From an uncultured Candidatus Saccharibacteria bacterium (lineage in GTDB: Bacteria > Patescibacteriota > Saccharimonadia > Saccharimonadales > Saccharimonadaceae), in assembly GCA_927910745.1 (NCBI GenBank), contig CAKMNX010000023.1:1-15461 (forward strand): a stretch of 15,461 bases of DNA, written 5' to 3'. Under the pieces are notes generated by a model. The model was not told the origin of the DNA. It was given only the letters and a program-made list of their open reading frames with translations, and searched no databases. The translations under genes were made by a program, and so were the position numbers. Below are positions 6,761 through 14,773 of the stretch, piece by piece; position 1 is the first letter of the stretch, and every line of letters starts with the position of its first letter.

Positions 6761-6766
6761 TATAAT
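6761..6766 (+). promoter_or_regulatory. Promoter -10 of the NUDIX gene (leaderless)
   Basis: A consensus TATAAT ends 7 nt before the ATG at 6774, so transcription should start at or next to the initiation codon. No clear -35 is seen and no Shine-Dalgarno sequence is possible. The region 6600-6760 holds no gene, only a hairpin at 6632-6657 (CTTAGCACT with AGTGTTAGG). Confidence 0.7.
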
Positions 6767-6773
6767 AGACGCC

Positions 6774-7274
6774 ATGGCAAACATATATTTTACTCGGGCA
6801 ATCCAACCGGAGAATAACCAACCCCATTTCTTAGCCAAAGCACTCATTGTTGATGCGACTGGCAAAATTCTCGTCCTTGAGCGCAGTAGTACGCATCCGC
6901 TCTTTCCGCATGGTGCCGACCTGCCTGGTGGCATAGTCGAGCCTGGCGAGACACCACTTGAGGCGGCGCGGCGGGAGATAGAAGAAGAGACTGGCCTTGG
7001 CTTTGCGCCGAGTCAGCTGAGTGTGGCCTTCGAGCACGTACTGCCGCACCCCGATGGCCAGCAACTAAGCTATATGTGCTATGCGGCACGCGTTGATGGC
7101 GATGCGCCAGAAATTACCCTCAGTTGGGAGCACAGTAGCTACCAATGGCTCACACCAGATGAGTTTATGCAGCAGCCTATCACGCCACGGACTGACTATC
7201 CCTTTGCGGCAGTCGTGCATTACATCAGCTCATTGCGGCACTATGCCCAGCAGGAGCGGCCAGAGCTGCTATAA
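6774..7274 (+). CDS. NUDIX hydrolase
   Basis: A 166-residue protein with an exact Nudix box G-x5-E-x7-REUxEExGU at residues 53-75 (GGIVEPGE, then RREIEEETGL). The box binds Mg2+ and catalyses hydrolysis of a nucleoside diphosphate linked to another group. The N-terminal strand HFLAKALIVDATGKILVL and the segment LPGG before the box are typical of MutT-like members. The substrate (oxidised NTP, NDP-sugar, dinucleotide) cannot be told. The start at 6774 is chosen because a -10 box overlaps the in-frame ATG at 6756. It is followed 25 bp later by a HAD phosphatase on the same strand, a pairing that fits nucleotide-pool housekeeping. Confidence 0.9.
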   Translation: MANIYFTRAIQPENNQPHFLAKALIVDATGKILVLERSSTHPLFPHGADLPGGIVEPGETPLEAARREIEEETGLGFAPSQLSVAFEHVLPHPDGQQLSYMCYAARVDGDAPEITLSWEHSSYQWLTPDEFMQQPITPRTDYPFAAVVHYISSLRHYAQQERPELL

Positions 7275-7299
7275 CCTGTGAATGATAAAGGAATCTATT

Positions 7300-7959
7300 A
7301 TGGAATACGTAAAAAGCAACAGACCTGCCATTGCCGTTGATCTCGATGACGTTGTTTTCCCTTGTGCTGAAGGGCTAGTGGCGGCATATAACGAGCATTA
7401 CGGTACCAACTTTCAGCCTGATATGCCACAATCGACCTGGGACGCACCACAAGAAGAAGTGCAGGAGCGATTTAATGGACTGCAACTGGGGACGACGCCA
7501 GGCATGGTGAAGCCTGGTTGGTTTGAGGAGATGCAAGTCCCAGACATAGAGACAATCGAGGCGTTGCGAAGACTAGCGGCCACGTATCGGCTCTATGCAG
7601 TTTCGGCTCGGCACTATGGCCTGGCAGACGTGACAAAGCAGAGTATCGAAAAGTATTTGCCTGGTGTCTTTGAGCAGGTTATTTTGACGCAGCGGCCAGT
7701 CGAAACCGAGGACGGCATCAAGATAATGACTAACTCAAAGACAGAAACATACCGGGAGTATAATATGGAGGTTGCAATTGATGACTCGCCGCATCACCTC
7801 GAGCGTGGCCTTGAAGGAGATGATGCACCGCTTGGCTTGGCAATTTTATTTGGCGAACGGCCATGGCACCCAGGCACTACGATCGATGATCCGCGCGCTA
7901 TTGAGTGCCGCACCTGGGCGGAGGCGGAAGAGGCTATTGCGCGGTATTTCGCTCGATAA
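7300..7959 (+). CDS. HAD-family phosphatase, 5'(3')-deoxyribonucleotidase-like
   Basis: A 219-residue HAD-superfamily hydrolase. Motif I is AVDLDDVV (D14 nucleophile, D16 acid/base), motif II is VSAR (S102), motif III is the lysine K147 in NSKTETYR, and motif IV is AIDDSPHH (D161, D162). The order and spacing fit the NT5C/5'(3')-deoxyribonucleotidase-like group, which removes phosphate from nucleoside monophosphates, though other small phosphate esters remain possible. ATG 7300 has AAAGGA (7287-7292) 7 nt upstream; an in-frame ATG at 7282 has none. It is probably co-transcribed with the NUDIX gene. No terminator is seen after the stop. Confidence 0.8.
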   Translation: MEYVKSNRPAIAVDLDDVVFPCAEGLVAAYNEHYGTNFQPDMPQSTWDAPQEEVQERFNGLQLGTTPGMVKPGWFEEMQVPDIETIEALRRLAATYRLYAVSARHYGLADVTKQSIEKYLPGVFEQVILTQRPVETEDGIKIMTNSKTETYREYNMEVAIDDSPHHLERGLEGDDAPLGLAILFGERPWHPGTTIDDPRAIECRTWAEAEEAIARYFAR

Positions 7960-8003
7960 ATTTGAGTGAGAAACATCTGGCTCTGGATAATACACTGATT
8001 GTC

Positions 8004-8033
8004 TTGCAATCTGTATATAGGATGGGCTACTAT
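8004..8033 (+). promoter_or_regulatory. Promoter of the YhhN-like gene (leaderless)
   Basis: TTGCAA (8004-8009), 18 bp, then TACTAT (8028-8033), ending 7 nt before ATG 8041. It has the same -35 hexamer and spacing as the first Fur promoter, but only a half-site and no inverted repeat. Confidence 0.6.
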
Positions 8034-8040
8034 ATTTTCT

Positions 8041-8781
8041 ATGAATCTAACGATGAAACTAACGAGACTCTTGAGAGTTCTCTGGCCAGCGTTTCTCTGC
8101 GCGGTGGTGTGGCAGCTGCTGCAGTTTGCCTCGTCAGACCAGTGGTGGTGGCTGCAAAAAGCAATGGGCCCACTCACGACGACGATGATTTTTCTTGCAG
8201 TTTGGCGCTATAGCGATCGGCAGCAGCCAACGACGTGGCTCCTTCTTGTAGCACTTGTGCTGTTTGCTGTGGCTGACTCGCTGGTGGCATTCTTGCCCTT
8301 CTCGCATCTCATCGTTGGGCTGGGGGTGTCTTTGCTGGCGTATCTGGTGCTCTGTGTTATAAATTTGTGGCGCCTCATCTTTGCCCTTGCGAAGGGAGCT
8401 GCCAGGCGCATAAATTGGGTATTGCTGCTAGCTACCTTCATGGGCAATGCAATAATGGTATATTCGACACTGCACAACGTGTTGCCGCGTATAGGAAGCC
8501 CGCTCCTTGCTGGAGCAATAAAAGTATATGCTGCTGTACTTATGGTGCTGACGACGAGTGGGACAGCGGCAGCTCTGACAGACTATCGGCTACGGTGGAG
8601 CGTGGGTAGCTGTAATGGGACAATACTTGCTGCCTCGGAGTCGGCCCTTGCGCTGCAGCTCTTTGGTAAAGCATCTGAGGCGTGGATTATCTATAGTATT
8701 ATGCCATTGTATTGGTGTGGCCTCGTCTCCTATGTTGCGGCAAGCCGACCAAAGAAGGAGCAGCTTACATCACGAGTGTAG
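8041..8781 (+). CDS. YhhN/TMEM86-like integral membrane protein
   Basis: A 246-residue polytopic membrane protein with about eight predicted helices. It shows the family pattern of YhhN (lysoplasmalogenase-like, PF07947). The second-half segments ALVLFAVADSLVAFLPF, VYAAVLMVLTTSGTAAAL and GTILAASESALALQLFGK correspond to the conserved G-x-x-L-F-x-x-S-D-x-x-x-A motifs. In animals the relatives TMEM86A/B cleave the vinyl-ether bond of lysoplasmalogens; bacterial YhhN function is poorly known and the substrate here is unproven. A frame extending upstream from a TTG at 7999 would overlap the promoter, so ATG 8041 is used; ATG 8053 is an alternative. Recognition rests on motif memory. Confidence 0.6.
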   Translation: MNLTMKLTRLLRVLWPAFLCAVVWQLLQFASSDQWWWLQKAMGPLTTTMIFLAVWRYSDRQQPTTWLLLVALVLFAVADSLVAFLPFSHLIVGLGVSLLAYLVLCVINLWRLIFALAKGAARRINWVLLLATFMGNAIMVYSTLHNVLPRIGSPLLAGAIKVYAAVLMVLTTSGTAAALTDYRLRWSVGSCNGTILAASESALALQLFGKASEAWIIYSIMPLYWCGLVSYVAASRPKKEQLTSRV

Positions 8782-8836
8782 CGCTCCAAAGGTGTGAAGA
8801 GGCTCAGTTGGCCGTCTAGTATCTCACCAGTATACA

Positions 8837-8845
8837 TGCTACAAT
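8837..8845 (+). promoter_or_regulatory. Extended -10 promoter of uvrA (leaderless)
   Basis: TGCTACAAT ends 8 nt before ATG 8854; no -35 is evident and no Shine-Dalgarno sequence is present. No SOS box was recognised nearby. Confidence 0.65.
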
Positions 8846-8853
8846 AAGACGAT

Positions 8854-11688
8854 ATGTCGGAGCAAATACGGATTGTTGGGGCGCGCCAGAATAACCTCAA
8901 AGATGTCAGCGTGACCATTCCACGCGATCAGTTTGTGGTGGTGACGGGCTTGAGTGGTAGTGGTAAGTCGAGCCTCGTCTTTGATACGATCTACGCTGAG
9001 GGGCAGCGCCGCTATGTGGAGAGTTTAAGCAGCTATGCCCGGCAGTTCCTTGGCATTATGGACAAGCCCGACGTCGACTCTATTGATGGCCTGAGCCCCA
9101 GTATTAGCATCGACCAAAAGTCAACGAGCCGCAACCCGCGCTCCACTGTCGCTACAGTGACGGAGATCTACGATTATTTACGCCTACTCTTTGCTCGGGT
9201 AGGGGTGCCGCATTGCCCGGCTCTTATGCCCGATGGCACGCGCTGTGGCAAGCCTGTCCAGCGCCGGACAGCTCAGTCTATTATCGACGAAATTATGAAA
9301 CTTCCTGAGGGGAGCAAACTTATGTTACTGGCACCGATCGTGAGCCAAAAGAAAGGGGAATTTGCCCACATTCCCGAGCAGTACATGCGCAGTGGCTTTG
9401 CGCGGGCTCGGGTGGATGGCGTGGTGTATGCGCTTGATGAGTTTCCAGAACTACAGAAGAGCTATAAGCATGATATTGAACTGGTGGTCGATCGTGTCGT
9501 GATGGCACCAACGATGGTGAGTCGCATTTCGCAGTCGGTTGAGCAAGCGCTAGAGCTTGCGAGTGGGGTCGTGCAGGTGTTAGACGCCACAAGTGGCGAG
9601 ATTACGACGTATAGCCAGCGCTATGCCTGTATGGATCACCCAGGCGAGGATATCCCCGAGCTCGAGCCGCGGCTCTTTAGCTTCAACGCGCCGCAGGGAG
9701 CGTGTCCGGTTTGCACGGGCCTCGGCACACGCTTGGAGGTCGACCCAGAGCTCATCCTTAACCCCAATCTGACGATTGCCGAGGGAGCAATCCGCCCCTT
9801 TAACCGCTTTAATGCTGAAGCGTGGTATATGAAGCGTCTCGCCGCGGTGGCTGAGGAGCACGGCTTTAGTCTACACGTGCCCGTCAAGGAGCTAAGTGAT
9901 GATGTTGTGCAGAAGGTGCTGTATGGCACAGGCAAGCAAAAATACCGTATTCGCCTCAGCGGTAATCGCTATTACGACTCAACGTACGAGGGAGTCATCC
10001 CTAACCTCGAGCGTCGCCATCGCGAGACCGATAGTGAGTTTATGCGCAAAGATATCGAGCGCTTCATGCGGGAGCGTAAGTGTACGGCCTGCAAGGGTGC
10101 GCGGCTCAAACCAGTGGTGCTCGCAGTGACAGTCAATGGCCTCTCCATTATGGATATTTGCAATCTCGACGTCGCCAATGCACTGGATATGATAGGTCAG
10201 CTGGAATTTACTGCGGAGCAGCAGCACATCGTTAAGCTTGTTGTCAAAGAAATCATGGCGCGGCTGGGCTTTATGAACAATGTAGGACTCAGCTACCTCG
10301 AGCTGGGGCGAGCAGCGAACACGCTCAGCGGTGGTGAGGCGCAGCGTATTCGCCTCGCGACGCAGATTGGTAGTGGCCTGCAGGGGGTGCTGTATGTGCT
10401 GGATGAGCCATCGATTGGCCTCCACCAGCGTGATAACGATCGCCTTATCCAGACGCTCAAGAATCTACGCGACCTAGGTAATACCGTGCTTGTGGTAGAG
10501 CATGACGAAGATACGATTGCGGCGGCTGATTATCTGGTGGATGTTGGGCCAGGTGCTGGCGTGCACGGTGGGGAGATCGTGGCGCATGGTACGCCAGCAG
10601 AGGTAGCACACATGCCGCAGAGCATCACCGGTCGGTACTTGTCTGGTGCGGAGAAGATCCCGGTGCCAGCCCAGCGCCGCCCAATTGAGCAAGGCCGTGC
10701 ACTGATAATCCGCGGGGCACGCGAGAATAATCTCAAGAATATCGACGTCACCATTCCGCTTGGTGTTCTCACGCTGGTGACAGGGGTGAGTGGTAGTGGC
10801 AAGTCGACGCTCGTCAATAGCATTCTCGCGAGCGAGCTTACTGCCCGTTTACATCGCGCCCAAGCAGTGCCAGGTGCGCACGATGCAATCGATGGAGTGG
10901 AGCAGCTTGATAAAGCAATTGTCATCGACCAGTCGGCAATCGGTCGCACCCCGCGCTCCAACCCTGCCACTTATACCGGTGTTTTTACGCAGATTCGCGA
11001 GCTTTTTGCGGGTACGCCTGAGGCGAATATCCGCGGCTACAAGCCAGGGCGCTTTAGCTTTAATGTTAAAGGTGGGCGCTGCGAGCACTGCCAGGGCGAT
11101 GGCGTCATCAAGATCGAGATGCACTTCTTGCCCGATGTCTACATCCAATGCCCCGAATGTCATGGCAAGCGCTATAATCGTGAGGCGCTTGAGATTACCT
11201 ACAAAGGTAAGACGATTAGCGACGTTCTGGATATGACGGTCGAGCAAGCCTGTGAGTTCTTCGCTAATATTCCTGCAATTGCTCGCAAGTTGACGACGAT
11301 CAACGAAGTGGGCCTTGGCTATATTAAGCTCGGCCAGCCCGCCACGACCTTTAGCGGTGGTGAGGCGCAGCGTATCAAACTTGCTACCGAGCTGAGTCGG
11401 CGCACAACTGGCAAGACACTCTATATTCTCGACGAACCAACTACCGGCCTGCACACGGCTGATGTCAAGAAGCTACTCGAAATTCTCCAACGCCTCGTAG
11501 CGGGCGGCAATAGTATGGTTATCATTGAGCATAATCTTGAGGTTATCAAATGCGCTGACCATATTATTGACATGGGCCCCGAAGGCGGGCAGGGTGGCGG
11601 CACCGTCATTGCCAGTGGTACACCTGAGGAAGTCGCGCATAACCCAGCATCGTTTACGGGGAAGTATTTGCGGCCGCTCTTGGGCTAA
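8854..11688 (+). CDS. uvrA: UvrABC system protein A
   Basis: A 944-residue DNA-damage recognition ATPase of nucleotide excision repair; a UvrA dimer loads UvrB on the lesion. Both ABC modules are intact: Walker A GLSGSGKS (32-39) and GVSGSGKS (644-651), signatures LSGGEAQRIRLA (491) and FSGGEAQRIKLA (833), each followed by a VLDEPS/ILDEPT Walker B. The C-terminal zinc module is C743-x2-C746-x19-C766-x2-C769, as in E. coli. The first zinc module reads C259-x2-H262...C284-x2-C287, with His in place of the second Cys. Length is normal for the family. It starts at ATG 8854 just behind an extended -10, with no ribosome site. The DUF6624 gene follows after 8 bp. Partners UvrB and UvrC are not in the window. 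Confidence 0.98.
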   Translation: MSEQIRIVGARQNNLKDVSVTIPRDQFVVVTGLSGSGKSSLVFDTIYAEGQRRYVESLSSYARQFLGIMDKPDVDSIDGLSPSISIDQKSTSRNPRSTVATVTEIYDYLRLLFARVGVPHCPALMPDGTRCGKPVQRRTAQSIIDEIMKLPEGSKLMLLAPIVSQKKGEFAHIPEQYMRSGFARARVDGVVYALDEFPELQKSYKHDIELVVDRVVMAPTMVSRISQSVEQALELASGVVQVLDATSGEITTYSQRYACMDHPGEDIPELEPRLFSFNAPQGACPVCTGLGTRLEVDPELILNPNLTIAEGAIRPFNRFNAEAWYMKRLAAVAEEHGFSLHVPVKELSDDVVQKVLYGTGKQKYRIRLSGNRYYDSTYEGVIPNLERRHRETDSEFMRKDIERFMRERKCTACKGARLKPVVLAVTVNGLSIMDICNLDVANALDMIGQLEFTAEQQHIVKLVVKEIMARLGFMNNVGLSYLELGRAANTLSGGEAQRIRLATQIGSGLQGVLYVLDEPSIGLHQRDNDRLIQTLKNLRDLGNTVLVVEHDEDTIAAADYLVDVGPGAGVHGGEIVAHGTPAEVAHMPQSITGRYLSGAEKIPVPAQRRPIEQGRALIIRGARENNLKNIDVTIPLGVLTLVTGVSGSGKSTLVNSILASELTARLHRAQAVPGAHDAIDGVEQLDKAIVIDQSAIGRTPRSNPATYTGVFTQIRELFAGTPEANIRGYKPGRFSFNVKGGRCEHCQGDGVIKIEMHFLPDVYIQCPECHGKRYNREALEITYKGKTISDVLDMTVEQACEFFANIPAIARKLTTINEVGLGYIKLGQPATTFSGGEAQRIKLATELSRRTTGKTLYILDEPTTGLHTADVKKLLEILQRLVAGGNSMVIIEHNLEVIKCADHIIDMGPEGGQGGGTVIASGTPEEVAHNPASFTGKYLRPLLG

Positions 11689-11696
11689 TATCCATC

Positions 11697-12227
11697 ATGA
11701 AATCAAAACAGTCACAACCTGATAAGCAATCATATCGCACTGCTATTCTTCGCTATGCCCAGCGCGATCAAGCGATGCGCCAGCAGTACTTGGCCGATGG
11801 TGGGGTGTGGGATGCATCGCTCGATGCTGACTCGACTGAATTTTTACGTACGATTGTGGCGGCAATTGGCTGGCCAACAATACGTATGGTGGGCAGTAAG
11901 GCTTCGGCCGCGGCATGGTTGCTACTGCAGCATTCGCCAGATATCGACTTTATGGAGCACTGCCTTGAGCTGATGAAGGCAGCGCCACATGGCGAGGTTG
12001 CGCTGCGCGATATCGCCTTTCTCGAGGATCGGGTGTGTTTGCTGCGTGGTCGGCCACAGATATATGGCTCGCAGTTTCAGGGGCGGGGCAAGACACTTCG
12101 TCTCTACCCAGTCGAAGATGCTGCGCGGCTTGATGAGCGCCGTGCAGCGATGGGTCTGCCGCCATTTGCAGAGTACGAAAAGCAGATTCGTCAGATGTAT
12201 GGCGACGAACCGCCGGCTGCCAGGTAA
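11697..12227 (+). CDS. DUF6624-family protein
   Basis: A 176-residue soluble protein resembling the DUF6624 family found in many bacteria, whose function is unknown. The recognisable block runs from residue 44: E/EFLRTIVAAIGWPTIRMVG, then A-A-x-W-L-L-x-Q-H (residues 72-80), a C-L-E-L-M helix, and QIYGSQF near the C-terminus. The tail has RLDERRAAMGLPPFAEY, also family-typical. It begins 8 bp after uvrA. No Shine-Dalgarno sequence is seen, and a TAATAT (11686-11691) 5 nt before the ATG could drive a leaderless transcript; read-through from uvrA is equally likely. A link with DNA repair is suggested only by position. Confidence 0.7.
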   Translation: MKSKQSQPDKQSYRTAILRYAQRDQAMRQQYLADGGVWDASLDADSTEFLRTIVAAIGWPTIRMVGSKASAAAWLLLQHSPDIDFMEHCLELMKAAPHGEVALRDIAFLEDRVCLLRGRPQIYGSQFQGRGKTLRLYPVEDAARLDERRAAMGLPPFAEYEKQIRQMYGDEPPAAR

Positions 12228-12269
12228 TAGGTGTAGCACAAAATATTGGACAGTCGAACAAGACAAAAC

Positions 12270-12302
12270 AAAGAGCCAGCTGCTCATGCGCTGACTCTTT
12301 TT
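12270..12302. terminator. Bidirectional terminator between DUF6624 and dedA
   Basis: AAAGAG-C-CAGC (12270-12280) pairs with GCTG-A-CTCTTT (12290-12300) with one mismatch, followed by TT. The plus strand has a T run at 12298-12302. The A-rich left flank (ACAAAACAAAG) gives a T-rich tail in the other direction. It separates the convergent genes ending at 12227 and 12321. Confidence 0.75.
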
Positions 12303-12320
12303 ACACAATATGTACTGAGG

Positions 12321-12989
12321 TTATTTCTTTGTTCGCTTGCCTTTACTGAACAGCACAGAGAGCTGATACTTGAGCTTATCACGAGTCGATTTTTGTTTGA
12401 GCGCATGGATAGCCATCGGCGCCACAGAGATGAGGATGATGATAATTGCGGCGACCTCAATATTAACCCCAGCCCCAGTAAGGATTGCGCCTGCAAAATA
12501 GCCAAGATAGGTGAATATGGCGGCCCATAGCGCACCCCCGACGATGTTAAACAGGAGGAACGTATTGTAGTGCATCTTGCTGGCACCAGCCACAATTGGG
12601 GCAAAGGTGCGCACGATGGGCACAAAGCGTGCCAGCACAATCGTGAGTGAGCCATGCTTTTGGTAGAATTGCTCGGCCTGCTCGAGATACTTTTTCTTAA
12701 AAAAGCGCGAGTTTGGCTTGAGAAAAAGCTTGCGCCCAACTTTGTGGCCAAAGGCATAGCCAGTGCTATCGCCAAGGATTGCCATAAGAGCGATCGCTGC
12801 AACGAAGAAGTGAATATTGAGTGGGTGACCAAACAGGCGAAGGATCTCTTGATTCACCATATAACCTGCCGTAAAGAGGAGGCTGTCCCCTGGCAAGACA
12901 AAGCCAATCAAAAGGCCAGACTCTGCATAGACCACGAGCAAAACCGCGGCAATGCCGAGGCTAGTAATTGCATGTATAAGTGATTCCAT
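12321..12989 (-). CDS. DedA-family membrane protein
   Basis: A 222-residue integral membrane protein of the DedA/VTT (SNARE-associated) family, implicated in lipid flipping (undecaprenyl-phosphate or phospholipid recycling) and membrane homeostasis. Features are LLIGFVLPGDSLLF (26-39), the first amphipathic re-entrant segment, and ARFVPIVRTFAPIVAGAS (120-137), which contains the conserved arginines and the second re-entrant loop. Between them sits G-D-x-x-G-Y-x-x-G-x-K-x-G (73-85). The last helix is followed by a Lys/Arg-rich tail. An extended -10 TGGTATACT ends 8 nt upstream of ATG 12989 and no Shine-Dalgarno sequence exists. It is divergent from the L25 gene. Confidence 0.92.
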   Translation of the reverse strand: MESLIHAITSLGIAAVLLVVYAESGLLIGFVLPGDSLLFTAGYMVNQEILRLFGHPLNIHFFVAAIALMAILGDSTGYAFGHKVGRKLFLKPNSRFFKKKYLEQAEQFYQKHGSLTIVLARFVPIVRTFAPIVAGASKMHYNTFLLFNIVGGALWAAIFTYLGYFAGAILTGAGVNIEVAAIIIILISVAPMAIHALKQKSTRDKLKYQLSVLFSKGKRTKK

Positions 12990-12997
12990 CGCGCTTT

Positions 12998-13006
12998 AGT
13001 ATACCA
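12998..13006 (-). promoter_or_regulatory. Extended -10 promoter of dedA (leaderless)
   Basis: TGGTATACT on the minus strand; a start about 7 nt downstream would fall at 12991, 2 nt from ATG 12989. The divergent L25 promoter about 60 bp away has the same -10 block, TATACTAAAG. Confidence 0.75.
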
Positions 13007-13040
13007 TACTTTGCTTGGGGAAGGGAGTTCTTTGCTGCTT

Positions 13041-13070
13041 TTGGCCCACCTGGCACAAAAATGCTATACT
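13041..13070 (+). promoter_or_regulatory. Promoter of the L25 gene
   Basis: TTGGCC (13041-13046), 18 bp, then TATACT (13065-13070), extended by TG at 13062. The transcript should start near 13077 and has a leader of about 42 nt. Within it, CTCC (13091-13094) can pair with the GGAG of the Shine-Dalgarno sequence AAAGGAG (13108-13114). Confidence 0.75.
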
Positions 13071-13118
13071 AAAGAGGCAATATTACTTAACTCCGGAAAC
13101 ATATCCGAAAGGAGAACT

Positions 13119-13820
13119 ATGGGAGATAAGATAACACTAAGGATCGAGACACGATCAATTCACGGTAAGAAAGTTCGCCAATTGCGCCGCCAGGGCATAA
13201 CGCCAGCGGTGGTGTATGGTGCTGGTATGGATGCTGCTGATGTGCAGGCACCGAGTAGTGAGGTGGCAAAGGTTGTCGCAGCAGCTGGCCGCCACACACC
13301 AATTCATTTGACAGGGGTTAAGCGGCGCATTGCGCTGATCAAAAGTATCGATTATGACCCAACGCGAGTGGGCGTGATTCGCCACATTGCTCTACATGCG
13401 GTGCGTGCAGACGAGCCCGTTACGGCAGAAGTGCCAGTCCGTCTTGCCGGCATGGGTGAATCTGAGGCTGAGAAGAATGGACTGGTCGTACTGCAAGCAA
13501 TTGAGAAGGTTGAGGTGAAGGCCTTGCCGATGGACTTGCCCGAGGCACTGGATGTGTCGGTGCTTGGCCTGGCTAACGAGGGTGACCGCGTGACGGTGGG
13601 CGACATCACACTGCCTGAAGGTGTTGAACTGGTCGAGCATGACGATGGCCGTGAAGGTACTGCCGATGATGACGTGACGGTGAAGGATCTCGTCATTGCG
13701 AGCGCCTACGAGCCAAGTGCCCTTGCTGCCGCTAATGAAGCGGCTGCTGGTGCTGCCGAGAGCGCGGATGCGGAGGATGTTGCGGCCGAGCAGGGTAGCG
13801 ACGAGGATGCGGCAGCATAG
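13119..13820 (+). CDS. rplY: 50S ribosomal protein L25 (general stress protein CTC type)
   Basis: A 233-residue protein of the long L25/TL5/CTC type. The N-terminal 5S rRNA-binding domain (about 1-95) starts ITLRIETRSIHGKKVRQLR and contains TPAVVYG and HIALHAV. The C-terminal beta domain (about 100-195) includes VPVRLAGMGESEAEKNG, IEKVEVKALPMDLPEAL and the EGDRVTVGDI strand. The last 40 residues are Ala/Glu/Asp-rich and probably disordered. ATG 13119 has AAAGGAG 4 nt upstream; longer frames from 13011 cross the promoter. A single-gene unit ended by the hairpin at 13862. Confidence 0.93.
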   Translation: MGDKITLRIETRSIHGKKVRQLRRQGITPAVVYGAGMDAADVQAPSSEVAKVVAAAGRHTPIHLTGVKRRIALIKSIDYDPTRVGVIRHIALHAVRADEPVTAEVPVRLAGMGESEAEKNGLVVLQAIEKVEVKALPMDLPEALDVSVLGLANEGDRVTVGDITLPEGVELVEHDDGREGTADDDVTVKDLVIASAYEPSALAAANEAAAGAAESADAEDVAAEQGSDEDAAA

Positions 13821-13861
13821 CACCTAGCGAGCAATACTTACAAGAGAGCGATCAATCATAA

Positions 13862-13891
13862 AAGAAACCAGTCATGTGAGGCTGGTTTCTT
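13862..13891. terminator. Bidirectional terminator between L25 and SDR genes
   Basis: AAGAAACCAG (13862-13871) pairs perfectly with CTGGTTTCTT (13882-13891), with a 10-nt loop. The A/T ends supply the U-rich tail in either direction. It lies between the convergent genes ending at 13820 and 13921. Confidence 0.75.
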
Positions 13892-13920
13892 ATGCTGTAT
13901 TGGCCGTAATCATGCAGTTA

Positions 13921-14721
13921 CTACACCGCGAGGAATCCGCCATCCACCACAATCTCCGCCCCATTGACGTACTGGCTCATCGGCGTACCAAGCCACAGCG
14001 CAGTGCAGGCAACGTCATCGGGCTGGCCCAGATTCTTGGCAGGAAGGCGGAGGTTATAGGTGAGGCCAGTCTTGATGATGGAGAAGTCGAGCTTCTTGAG
14101 CGCCGCAAGCCCCATCTTCTGAGCACCTGGTGTGCTGATGCCGCCCGGCAAAATAGTATTGACCTTCCAACCACTCCGCCCAAAGTCTTTGACGAGCCCA
14201 CGGCTCAGCGCGAGAACACTGGCTTTGCTCATGGCGTAGAGCGTCATGTCGTAGGTCATACCTTTGAGGGCTTCAATGGAGCTGACGTTGATGATAGTGC
14301 CTGGTGCTGTGCGGCGAGCGATCATTTCTTGACACATGGTGAGCACTGCCCGAGTGTTGATCTGCATTGTCTTGTCGAAGGTTGCCTGGTCAATATTAGC
14401 GAGCTTGACTGGCGCGAAAATACCAGCGTTGTTGATGAGAATATCTGGTGTTGGAGTGATGTCGTGCCACAGCGAGGTGACAGCATTGTGGTCGGAGAGG
14501 TCGACAATATGCGTTGTGACGGCGGCGTCAAATTGCTCACGTAGCTCGGTAGCGGTTTGCTGCAGTGCGTCGGTATCGCGATCAACGAGCTGGAGAGTAG
14601 CACCAGCCTCGGCATAGCGCCATGCGATCGCCTTGCCAATGCCCATCGCGGCACCAGTGATGAGCACTGTCTTGTTTGTCAGCTTCAGTAATTCGCGCAG
14701 GGGAGTTGGATATGTTGTCAT
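13921..14721 (-). CDS. Short-chain dehydrogenase/reductase
   Basis: A 266-residue classical SDR oxidoreductase with all key motifs: TGAAMGIG (22-29) for the dinucleotide, an acidic D47 after strand 2 (VDRD), which usually favours NAD(H), NNAG (97-100), S147-S148 in INVSS, YAMSK (Y162, K166) and PGG after strand 6. The C-terminus has G-A-E-I-V-V-D-G-G-F, as in 3-oxoacyl-ACP-reductase/glucose-dehydrogenase-like members. The substrate is not predictable. A TGCTATACT promoter ends 6 nt upstream of ATG 14721 and no Shine-Dalgarno sequence exists. The contrast with the degenerate SDR-like protein at 1251 is useful: this copy is clearly catalytic. Confidence 0.92.
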   Translation of the reverse strand: MTTYPTPLRELLKLTNKTVLITGAAMGIGKAIAWRYAEAGATLQLVDRDTDALQQTATELREQFDAAVTTHIVDLSDHNAVTSLWHDITPTPDILINNAGIFAPVKLANIDQATFDKTMQINTRAVLTMCQEMIARRTAPGTIINVSSIEALKGMTYDMTLYAMSKASVLALSRGLVKDFGRSGWKVNTILPGGISTPGAQKMGLAALKKLDFSIIKTGLTYNLRLPAKNLGQPDDVACTALWLGTPMSQYVNGAEIVVDGGFLAV

Positions 14722-14727
14722 GCCATT

Positions 14728-14736
14728 AGTATAGCA
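14728..14736 (-). promoter_or_regulatory. Extended -10 promoter of the SDR gene (leaderless)
   Basis: TGCTATACT on the minus strand; a start 7 nt downstream falls on the A of ATG 14721. Confidence 0.75.
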
Positions 14737-14773
14737 TAACCAATATGGATCGGGTGTAGTATCTATTGCAAGA

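Noticed and set aside
10849..11454. Long minus-strand ORFs within uvrA (also near 9580-9935 and 9979-10425)
   Set aside because: They are shadows of the GC-rich coding frame of uvrA; no motifs, promoter or ribosome site.
11669..11678. GCGGCCGC (NotI site) at the end of uvrA, as a possible cloning artefact
   Set aside because: It encodes normal residues (LRPL) in the uvrA C-terminus, without vector-like sequence around it.
13876..14544. 222-residue plus-strand ORF
   Set aside because: It is the antisense shadow of the SDR gene, which has complete catalytic motifs on the minus strand.
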